Assembly (NCBI GenBank): GCA_964203655.1
Contig: CAXNMJ010000005.1
Coordinates: forward strand, 62,001 to 126,000
DNA length: 64,000 bases
Origin: BACL27 sp947488385
GTDB taxonomy: Bacteria > Actinomycetota > Acidimicrobiia > Acidimicrobiales > Ilumatobacteraceae
Reading direction: 5' to 3'
Position 1 is the stretch's first letter. Each line of letters starts with the position of its first letter. The notes under the pieces were generated by a model that saw only the letters and a list, made by a program, of their open reading frames with translations, had not been told where the DNA came from and did not search any database. Of the stretch, positions 34,917-41,750 are shown one piece after another. Made by a program: the position numbers and the translations under genes.

Positions 34917-35600
34917 TTATTGCGTTGGGTCAACCCATCGCACCCAATTGATTCGCGACTCGTTGATCTCGTGCACCTCAACATTGCGACCATTCGTAGG
35001 CGCTTGAATAACGATGTTTTGAAAACCGAGTGACATTGAAATATGCCCTGGATACCACGCCAGGTCACCCAGTTGAACTTCGCTCGCCTTGACGCGTTCG
35101 CCAACCGCGTATTGCTGAGCCGAGCCACGTGGCATTTTCAGACCAGCATTCGACCATGCGAACTTGATCAACGCCGAACAGTCGAGCGCTCGGCCTGGTT
35201 CGTCGGCGTTTGTTTTATATGGCACACCCAGTTGAGTTAGTGCCGAAAACAAAACCTTTTGTCGATCGATGCCAGATTGTTGCCAAGACTGCGTCAACTC
35301 TTTGCTACTGATCTCGAGGTGTTCGGCAATAATCTTTGCGATCGAATTCACCCAGCGCGAAGCAACGTCTTTTTGCTCAACAGCACTGACATTTTCGGCT
35401 GCTTCAAGCGCATCGAGTGCGAGTTGAGCCTGCATCGCCACCCAGGCTGACTCGATTGCTGGCATCGGCTTGGCTGAGACAGCCCCGACGCCGAGACGTC
35501 CTGGCAGTGGGGCCAGCCCGGTTGCCAGCAATAGGCCCAGCAAAAGCGAGGCGCCAAGCGTCTTAATTGATTTTGGGTAATACGAAACTCGTGCTGTCAT
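34917..35600 (-). CDS. secreted NlpC/P60 family cell-wall hydrolase
   Basis: A 227-residue protein with an N-terminal membrane/signal segment (about 14-35), a helical middle part and a C-terminal NlpC/P60 papain-like domain. The catalytic Cys is in ALDCSALIKFAW, and the His in WYPGHISMSLG. Such enzymes cut peptide stems of peptidoglycan. The leader contains a structured region resembling a c-di-AMP riboswitch, and the Shine-Dalgarno AGGA is inside a GTCC-GAAA-GGAC hairpin. Unrelated in function to the surrounding molybdenum genes. Confidence 0.88.
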   Translation of the reverse strand: MTARVSYYPKSIKTLGASLLLGLLLATGLAPLPGRLGVGAVSAKPMPAIESAWVAMQAQLALDALEAAENVSAVEQKDVASRWVNSIAKIIAEHLEISSKELTQSWQQSGIDRQKVLFSALTQLGVPYKTNADEPGRALDCSALIKFAWSNAGLKMPRGSAQQYAVGERVKASEVQLGDLAWYPGHISMSLGFQNIVIQAPTNGRNVEVHEINESRINWVRWVDPTQ

Positions 35601-35603
35601 GTT

Positions 35604-35712
35604 TATTTGTCCTTTCGGACCCGCCAGCTGGCAGGCTTTCGACTGTTAAACGACCCTCCGCCCGGAGAACCCAGTTCGCGCCTTACTTATTGCTTGTCAT
35701 TACCTTAAACAA
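35604..35712 (-). promoter_or_regulatory. structured leader, candidate c-di-AMP (ydaO/yuaA-type) riboswitch
   Basis: Read on the minus strand, the leader contains GGGTTCTCCGGGCGGAGGG, then TCGAAAGCCTGCCAGCTGG, and ends with GTCC-GAAA-GGAC at 35609-35620, which would sequester the Shine-Dalgarno. The order of G-rich segment, CGAA, CAGCU and a final purine-rich stem resembles the c-di-AMP riboswitch, which often controls NlpC/P60 and Rpf genes in Actinobacteria. The match is from memory, and the boundaries are approximate. Confidence 0.5.
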
Positions 35713-35713
35713 G

Positions 35714-35726
35714 CCGTGTAACACGG
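35714..35726. promoter_or_regulatory. 13-bp palindrome in the NlpC-XRE divergent region
   Basis: CCGTG and CACGG flank TAA in CCGTGTAACACGG. It lies between two divergent genes and could be an operator of the adjacent XRE regulator or part of the leader structure. Confidence 0.4.
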
Positions 35727-35839
35727 TAATAACGAGGTGACTAGATGCCTATAAAGCATGTTTACATCACGATGTAACTTTCGTCACTAATGCACTTGCA
35801 AACCTGTTTGTTTCATGGAGAAAAATTCTCAGCCAATAT

Positions 35840-35869
35840 TTGAAATAAAACTTTGCAAATCTTTAGTAT
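35840..35869 (+). promoter_or_regulatory. promoter of the XRE regulator gene
   Basis: TTGAAA at 35840-35845 and TAGTAT at 35864-35869, 18 bases apart. The -10 ends six bases before ATG 35876, so transcription should begin at or next to the start codon. Confidence 0.6.
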
Positions 35870-35875
35870 GAAGGC

Positions 35876-36136
35876 ATGCCGATCTCGCTTAAGACACTTG
35901 CCGCAAAAAGTTCATCACAACAAAAAATTGTCGCCAGCGAACTTCGTAAACAAAGAATTAAGGCTGAATTAAGTCAAGACGAACTTGCGCAACGAGCCGG
36001 AATCGACCGCAAAACAATCAATCGCATCGAGAACGGCCACTTTTCTCCAACGCTAGACACGATTACGCGCTTATGCGTCGTGCTCAAGATAACCCCAGGT
36101 ACTTTATTGGGTAGTGGTCGAAGCACCAAAAAGTAA
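35876..36136 (+). CDS. small XRE-family transcriptional regulator
   Basis: An 86-residue DNA-binding protein. The HTH_3 domain covers roughly residues 20-75: LRKQRIKAELSQDELAQRAG, IDRKTINRIENGHFSPTLDT, then LCVVLKITPGTLL. No second domain. It resembles short stand-alone XRE regulators. It starts from a leaderless-type promoter divergent from the NlpC/P60 gene and precedes the MocA-like gene by 18 bases, so it may regulate the molybdenum block or the hydrolase; which one is unknown. Confidence 0.88.
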   Translation: MPISLKTLAAKSSSQQKIVASELRKQRIKAELSQDELAQRAGIDRKTINRIENGHFSPTLDTITRLCVVLKITPGTLLGSGRSTKK

Positions 36137-36154
36137 CTCGAGATTGCGGGCGTC

Positions 36155-36757
36155 GTGAAAAACGACGTCGCATCGACTGCAATTTTGTTATCTGCAGGTA
36201 GTGGCTCGAGGTTTTCGGGCACGAATCATAAGTTGCTCACAGAGATCTCGGGGCAAACTGTTTTCGCTTGGGCCCTCAAAAATTTGATGCAAGCAAACTT
36301 TCGCCACAATATTGTTGTCACCGGAGCGGTCGACTTGTCATCGCAGATTTCTGAGACAATGCTCTCTTCGGATAATTTTCAAATAGTAAAAAACCCAAAT
36401 TGGCAGATGGGCATGGCCAGTAGTTTGCAGTGCGGTCTTCAAATAGCCCAAAGTCTTGGTGCGAGCACCGTGGTTATCGGCCTCGCTGATCAACCTGCAA
36501 TTACCCCCTCAAGTTGGCAACGCGTAGCAAGTGCAACAGCGCCTCTGGCTGTTGCCACATATAACGGTGTGCGAGGCAACCCAGTGCGTGTGCATGCCGA
36601 ACTCTGGCCGCTGCTACCCACAACAGGCGATGAAGGTGCGCGAAGTTTGTTTAAATCACACCAAGACTTACTCGAAGAAATTGCCTGTGAGGGCTCGGCG
36701 CTAGATCTTGACACGACTAACGACATCGACACATTGACAAGACTGCTCAGCCAATGA
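36155..36757 (+). CDS. MobA/MocA-like molybdenum cofactor nucleotidyltransferase
   Basis: A 200-residue NTP transferase with the N-terminal nucleotide loop ILLSAGSGSRFSG, the KLLTEISGQTVFAWAL segment, VIGLADQPAITP and GVRGNPVRVHAELWPLL. This pattern fits MocA, which adds CMP to molybdopterin to form the MCD cofactor used by xanthine-oxidase-type enzymes. The neighbourhood of CoxL, XdhC and CoxE genes supports MocA over MobA. GTG start; its stop overlaps the DUF501 start (ATGA). Confidence 0.82.
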   Translation: MKNDVASTAILLSAGSGSRFSGTNHKLLTEISGQTVFAWALKNLMQANFRHNIVVTGAVDLSSQISETMLSSDNFQIVKNPNWQMGMASSLQCGLQIAQSLGASTVVIGLADQPAITPSSWQRVASATAPLAVATYNGVRGNPVRVHAELWPLLPTTGDEGARSLFKSHQDLLEEIACEGSALDLDTTNDIDTLTRLLSQ

Positions 36758-37215
36758 CCAAGGCTTCAGATCTCGACATAGCCCGTGTCACCGAACTTCT
36801 CGGTCGCAAGCCACAGGGCGATTTTGAAGTCGTCATGCGCGATAAAAACGACGAACCAATAGTCGTAAAAAACGAACCGCTTTTATTTGATGGCACCCCG
36901 ATGCCGACGCGATATTGGCTAGTTGGTCCAAAAGAGCACATGGCTGTCAGCCGCTTGGAGTCAGCCGGCTTTATTGATCTTGCCGAAAGCGAAGTTGACG
37001 CCGAAGAGTTGCGACTAACTCACGAGCGATATGCAGCAGAACGCGACAGCGCAATTCCAAAAGATCACACGGGGCCCCGACCTCACGGTGGTGTCGCAGG
37101 CACCCGAGTAGGTGTCAAGTGTCTGCATGCTCACTATGCAAATTGGCTTGTCAACAAAACTGATGTCGTTGGCCAGTGGGTCGACAGACGACTTCAGCAA
37201 GGTTTAGAGCCCTAA
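36754..37215 (+). CDS. DUF501 family protein
   Basis: A 153-residue member of DUF501, a family of unknown function common in Actinobacteria and usually between the FtsB/DivIC gene and ppx. Typical segments are LLGRKPQGDFEVVMRD, TRYWLVGP, VSRLESAGFIDLAE, GGVAGTRVGVKCLHAHYANWL and DVVGQWV. Here the ppx gene follows as usual, but the expected upstream neighbour is 16.5 kb away. ATG overlaps the stop of the MocA-like gene. Confidence 0.9.
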   Translation: MTKASDLDIARVTELLGRKPQGDFEVVMRDKNDEPIVVKNEPLLFDGTPMPTRYWLVGPKEHMAVSRLESAGFIDLAESEVDAEELRLTHERYAAERDSAIPKDHTGPRPHGGVAGTRVGVKCLHAHYANWLVNKTDVVGQWVDRRLQQGLEP

Positions 37216-37231
37216 CTAGTGTTCGTTACTA

Positions 37232-38150
37232 ATGAATGAAGCACTCGCCGCAATCGATATTGGCAGCAACTCGACAAATTTATTGATTGTTGATCAAGCA
37301 GGCAAAACACTCGAGCGAATCGTGCGTTCAACTCGACTCGGCGCAAATCTAACAACAACCGGAGTGCTCAGTGCAGAGTCAATTCAACGGACTCTTGAAT
37401 GCCTAAATGAATACGAAGTCGTTGATCAAACGCCACAACGTTTTGAGTCGCCGCACAGTAGCCACTGCCGCTTGCCGAGTTGCAAAAAACACCAATGAAT
37501 TTTTCGCCGCGGTCAAAAAGATTTCGGGTGCTGAGCCAGAGTTGATCTCTGGTGAAATTGAAGGCGCCTTATCTTTTGTCGGCGCTACAAGTTCTTTCAG
37601 CGACAAGAGCCCCACGCTTGTTATTGATATCGGTGGCGCATCAACCGAACTTATGGTTGGTTCAGAAACGCTAGATTTTGCCGTGAGTTTGCCGTTCGGT
37701 GCAGTGAACGTCACCGAGTCTGAGTTGCATCGTGATCCGCCGAGACCTGAAGAACTAACAAATGCGATCTCACTAGTTTCAGATGCCGTTGACGATGTGG
37801 CGCACAATTATCCGCAGGTGTCGCAAGTTGATCGCATTGTCGGTGTCGCGGGCACGATCGTGACCGTTGCGGCTGTTGAAGTCGGGCAAAAAGTATTTGA
37901 TGCAAATTCGCTTCACGAACTGCGATTGACGCGCCAGGCCGTTGAAGATGTGTTTCGGACATTGGCAACAGAGCCGCTTAAAGACCGCGTCTTCAACCCT
38001 GGTCTGCCTAGCGACCGCGCCGACATCATCGTTGGTGGCTGCTGCGTACTGGTCGCCGTAATGCGCAGACTGCAGATTTCTGAGCTTGTCGTGAGCCAAT
38101 ACAATTTGCTTGACGGTTTAATCGCTGAATTACGAAAGAAAATATCTTGA
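37232..38150 (+). CDS. ppx: Ppx/GppA exopolyphosphatase family protein, frame broken near residue 61
   Basis: Family members hydrolyse polyphosphate or pppGpp. The first frame carries AAIDIGSNSTNLLIVD with the phosphate-binding loop, RSTRLGANL and ECLNEY. The second continues KSLIKRHNVLSRRTVATAACR, TLVIDIGGASTELMVGS, GVAGTIVTVAAV, and DIIVGGCCVLVAVMRR. Removing one base near 37415 joins them to about 305 residues, typical of the short actinobacterial Ppx. The break is a single extra G. It is followed by an acetyltransferase whose start overlaps the stop. Confidence 0.86.
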
Positions 38151-38809
38151 GCCATCTCTCAAATTCTTCACCGAAGAGATTTTTGCATCCTGCTGGCTCG
38201 CCCGTTGCTCCCCCGCGACTTTATGGCGGACGCATCATGTTGCGCCCGCTGGTTGCACACGACTTTGAAGCCTGGAGCGAAGTTCGATTACGAAATGTTG
38301 ATTGGCTGACTGTTTGGGAGCCACGCCGTTCAGAGTTTCTTGCTGACCCGGCCACAGACCGTGATGCCTTTGAAAGGCGCTGCGTGGCTCGTGATCGCGA
38401 GCGCCAAAATGGTTCGGCGTACACACTCGGACTGTTTTTCAACAACTTTTTTGTCGGCGAGGTCAACATCAACAACGTTGTACGTGGAGCAATGCAGACC
38501 GGCACAATTGGCTACTGGATCGACCGAAAACATGCAGGAAATGGCTACGTCGCCGAGGGAGTCGCCGCAATTACCAAGTTTGCATTCGACGATTTAAACC
38601 TGCACCGACTTGAAATTTGCATAATTCCACGCAATGCAAACAGCAAGCGAATCGCCGAAAAATTGGGGTTGCGCCTCGAAGGACTTGCTGAAAGATTCTT
38701 AGAAATAAACGGAGTCTGGGAAGACCACCTGCGTTACGCGATCACCGCAGAAGAGTGGCTGCAACGACGCGAGGCGTTAACACAAGAGTGGTTGACCAGC
38801 CGAAAATAG
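38147..38809 (+). CDS. RimJ/RimL-type GNAT N-acetyltransferase
   Basis: A 220-residue GNAT protein. GGRIMLRPLVAHDFEAW opens the domain, and GTIGYWIDRKHAGNGYVAEG is the acetyl-CoA-binding motif A. It ends with HRLEICIIPRNANSKRIAEKLGLRLEG, as in the RimJ branch that acetylates N-termini of ribosomal or other proteins. A TTG start overlaps the ppx stop (TTGA); a later start near residue 31 (MLRPL) is possible. The target cannot be deduced. Confidence 0.85.
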   Translation: MSHLSNSSPKRFLHPAGSPVAPPRLYGGRIMLRPLVAHDFEAWSEVRLRNVDWLTVWEPRRSEFLADPATDRDAFERRCVARDRERQNGSAYTLGLFFNNFFVGEVNINNVVRGAMQTGTIGYWIDRKHAGNGYVAEGVAAITKFAFDDLNLHRLEICIIPRNANSKRIAEKLGLRLEGLAERFLEINGVWEDHLRYAITAEEWLQRREALTQEWLTSRK

Positions 38810-38820
38810 TTTTACGGAAA

Positions 38821-39328
38821 TTAACTGTTTATTTGCAACACAAATTGGGCGCAGACGTCAGCAACTTGAATCGCGTCACGACAGACACGCTTCACGCCAT
38901 GGTCTTCAGAGTCAGCACATTCGCGCTGACATATCTCGGCAGCCTGGCGTAAGAGTTCAATAATTTCAGCCACTGAGCCCGTTGACCGACTGCATTTTCG
39001 ACATTTGCGAAACTGCGCACGGCAAACACAATGGCGGAATCGGGCTCTCGCACTTTTTTGGAACAACAACTTGACCCCAACCCCATGCATCAATCACAAC
39101 AGGCACTATTGATTCGATCGGTTTGAATTTTTTTGCAGTAATCCACCCAGCGGCTGCAATATCTGGGGCACGCACGGGCAGCATTGGCTTACTGGCGACA
39201 AAGACTTCAACGCCAGAGAGCACATCATGAGTTTGCGCATCTTTTGTGCTTAACGCTGACCGAAGCAAGTGTGCGCCGATAACAGCATTCTTTTTATTTG
39301 CATCGGCGATCACCAATGCAAGTCGCAT
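38821..39328 (-). CDS. uncharacterised cysteine-containing protein, frame uncertain
   Basis: ATG 39328 overlaps the crotonase stop (TAATG), so translation from here is likely. That frame runs MRLALVIADANKKNAVIGAH to VVIDAWGWGQVVVPKK and stops at 38966. Another frame over the last 270 bases looks more protein-like: it contains a Cys-rich stretch (HCVCRAQFRKCRKC) and a helical tail with regularly spaced Cys (AAEICQRECADSEDHG, VADVCAQF) recalling four-helix copper-binding DUF326 proteins. A single-base break near 39060 may join them. No function is assigned. Confidence 0.5.
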
Positions 39329-40086
39329 TATGACTTTTTTATCCGTGATTGAAGTGCGGCGAGTCGTTCAGCAAACCACGGTTGTCGTGTCGTCCAAACT
39401 TGGGGCTCGAGTTCTTTTGCTACTGCTTGTTCATGTGTTGCAACGTTTGCCATTTCTTGGATCGTTCGCTTTGTGATTATCGCCAGTTCACGTGGTGCGC
39501 TTGCAGCACGTGCCGCCATTGCATGGGCAACCGTAAGTAACTGATCATCAGCAACACATTTGTAAACCAAGCCGACCCGCTCAGCTTCGGCGCCGTCCAA
39601 AATCTCGCCAAAGATAACTGCCGCCATCGTTGCCTGCGGCCCCGCGATATTGCGAAACATCCACGTGTGACCACCACCCGGATGCAAACCGATTTGCAAA
39701 AACCGAGTGTCGAACTTTGCACGTTGGGCGGCAATTCGCACGTCGCAACACAACGCCAAATTCATGCCAGCACCTACGGCGGCGCCATTAACTGCGGCGA
39801 TCGTTGGCAACGGTGTGCGCGCAATTCGCAAGAAACCTTCATAAATTTTCGTCAATGATGCGCCGTCGGCTTCGGCGAGATTACCGAGGTTGGCGCCAGC
39901 GCAAAAAGCCGGAGCAGCACCGGTCACGACGATTGCGCCAACTTTTTGATCCGCTTCGATGTCGTTCATCGCTTCAGTGATGTCGGCCACCATCTCGGCC
40001 GTCATTGTGTTGCGCTCAGTTGGGTTATTCAGCGTCAAGGTGGCCACGCCGTCCTTACGGTCAACCTGCACAAGACCCATGAGCAT
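39328..40086 (-). CDS. crotonase-fold protein lacking both hydratase glutamates
   Basis: A 252-residue enoyl-CoA hydratase/isomerase superfamily member: NNPTERNTMTAEMV, the oxyanion-hole segment FCAGANLGNL, AAVNGAAVGAGMNLALCCD and GLHPGGGHTW. By alignment to rat mitochondrial hydratase, the catalytic Glu144 position is Arg (DTRFLQIG) and the Glu164 position is Ala (MAAVIFGE). Ordinary hydratase activity is therefore doubtful; an isomerase or another crotonase reaction is possible. ATG 40086, with a second ATG two codons later. Divergent from the gene at 40119. Confidence 0.87.
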   Translation of the reverse strand: MLMGLVQVDRKDGVATLTLNNPTERNTMTAEMVADITEAMNDIEADQKVGAIVVTGAAPAFCAGANLGNLAEADGASLTKIYEGFLRIARTPLPTIAAVNGAAVGAGMNLALCCDVRIAAQRAKFDTRFLQIGLHPGGGHTWMFRNIAGPQATMAAVIFGEILDGAEAERVGLVYKCVADDQLLTVAHAMAARAASAPRELAIITKRTIQEMANVATHEQAVAKELEPQVWTTRQPWFAERLAALQSRIKKS

Positions 40087-40118
40087 TTAGTTTGGCACAT
40101 TGTTAGCGTAGGAATTGC

Positions 40119-40724
40119 ATGTTGGACCATGTCTTTAGCGATGCCATTAGCGCCCTTCGCGACGCCTTTTCTAACGCCTTTCTTGAGCGCCAAGCATTCG
40201 ATGAGCACTTTCAGTCAGATGTTTTGCTGGGAGACCTTGTCTGGGAGACGAGCTACGGTCTGCCTGGCGAGGGTCGACCACCACGCGTAATCGCCCACAT
40301 CACTTTGACTTGGCCAAGTTGGAGTCAAGCAATTTATCGCGCGTGGTATACCGACGAAATTTTTCACGAGTCTCCCGAGATTGAAATGGAAATCGTTTTT
40401 CGTGTGCAGCGACTCTCGAGCCAACCTGATGCAAGTTTGGTTGAGGGTATTGCACCGATCAAGAGCCCTCAAATTGGGCGCGGCAAACTTGATCGCGAAG
40501 GCATCACCGTTGAAATAAATAGTCCAACCCTGACACCTGATAAAACAAATTATGCGATCGAAATTACCTATGAGGGTAGTTACGAACTTGTCGAAGAAAC
40601 TCTGCAAGATGGCACGAGCAAGTTGCTAGATGAAAACTTCAGCAGTCTTGGCGGCTGGATTGCGACAACGCTCGTCAAACTCGGCGATCTGAAACTGGCT
40701 TTTCTTCCAGCCGAAGAAATTTAG
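40119..40724 (+). CDS. uncharacterised conserved-looking protein
   Basis: A 201-residue soluble protein that I do not recognise. It is rich in Trp and acidic residues, with RVIAHITLTWPSWSQAIYRAW and WYTDEIFHESPEIEMEIVFRV in the first half and beta-strand-like GITVEINSPTLTPDKTNYAI in the second. No signal peptide or membrane segment. The ATG follows GGAATTGC. It is divergent from the crotonase gene and its 3' end overlaps the PfkB gene by four bases, convergently. Confidence 0.65.
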   Translation: MLDHVFSDAISALRDAFSNAFLERQAFDEHFQSDVLLGDLVWETSYGLPGEGRPPRVIAHITLTWPSWSQAIYRAWYTDEIFHESPEIEMEIVFRVQRLSSQPDASLVEGIAPIKSPQIGRGKLDREGITVEINSPTLTPDKTNYAIEITYEGSYELVEETLQDGTSKLLDENFSSLGGWIATTLVKLGDLKLAFLPAEEI

Positions 40725-41743
40725 AAACTCAACAAGTCTTTCGGCACGACAGACGTGAGCGACACAAGCGGTCGCGGCCCCATGTGTGTAATAACTTCTG
40801 AGGCGACGATCGACCCAATTTTGCCGCACTGCTCAATCGTCTTGCCACGCACGAAACCATATAGAAAACCTGCGGCATACATGTCGCCGGCACCAGTCGC
40901 GTCAACCACGCTGTCAACTGGCTCGGCGTCGATGATTACAACCTCTTCACCATCAATTACGACCGAGCCGTGCTCGTTGCGGGTGACGGCTGCAAACTCA
41001 CAGTCGCTTCGCAACTGATGAAGCGCTTCGTTAATCGAATCAACTTGATAAAGCGATTTAATCTCATCTTCGTTTGAAAACAAAATATCAATATCGTTTT
41101 TCACCAATGACAAAAAGTCAACACGATGACGGTCAACGCAAAATGAATCTGAGAGTGTGAGCGCAACTTTGCGACCAGCAGCGTGCGCATATTCTGCAGC
41201 GACACGAAATGCCTCTTTGGCGGCATCACGGTCAAACAAATAACCTTCCAGCATCACGACTGCGGCGCTTTGCACTGCTTCACGAGAAATATCTGCAGCG
41301 TCAAGCAACGACGCCGCACCAAGAAATGTGTTCATCGTGCGGTTGCCGTCGGGTGTCACGACGATCAAGCAACGACCAGTGTCTTCGGTTTGGCAAGTGA
41401 CCCCCGGAAAAAACTTCACACCAACATTTGCCAGATCTTTGGCAAAAGACTCGCCCAAACGATCAGCAGAAATCTTGCCAATGAAACCTGCTTTGCCGCC
41501 GAGGCTGGCCAGCCCATAAGCAGTATTGGCTGCGCTTCCGCCACTCATTTCGGTGCGCGAATTAACCAACGAATGCAAATGTTTAGATCGAGACATTTCG
41601 ACCAAATTCATTGAACCCTTGACGATTTTTTCGCGAACCAAAAACCCTTCATCGACCGTAGCCAACACATCAACAAGAGCGTTGCCGATCGTCAGTGAGT
41701 CAAGACTGACTCCGGTCGCACCCGTGAGATTTATTGGTGGCAC
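40721..41743 (-). CDS. PfkB family carbohydrate/nucleoside kinase (adenosine-kinase-like)
   Basis: A 340-residue ribokinase-fold enzyme. It opens with SLDSLTIGNALVDVLATV, followed by EMSGGSAANTAYGLASLGG, GRCLIVVTPDGNRTMNTFLG, and the catalytic-base motif DATGAGDMYAAGFLYG. The N-terminal layout resembles the adenosine kinase branch, but sugar kinases look similar. GTG 41743 follows the acyl-CoA synthetase stop by seven bases; an earlier start would overlap that gene by 41 bases. Probably transcribed with the synthetase gene. Confidence 0.85.
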   Translation of the reverse strand: MPPINLTGATGVSLDSLTIGNALVDVLATVDEGFLVREKIVKGSMNLVEMSRSKHLHSLVNSRTEMSGGSAANTAYGLASLGGKAGFIGKISADRLGESFAKDLANVGVKFFPGVTCQTEDTGRCLIVVTPDGNRTMNTFLGAASLLDAADISREAVQSAAVVMLEGYLFDRDAAKEAFRVAAEYAHAAGRKVALTLSDSFCVDRHRVDFLSLVKNDIDILFSNEDEIKSLYQVDSINEALHQLRSDCEFAAVTRNEHGSVVIDGEEVVIIDAEPVDSVVDATGAGDMYAAGFLYGFVRGKTIEQCGKIGSIVASEVITHMGPRPLVSLTSVVPKDLLSF

Positions 41744-41750
41744 GCGATAT

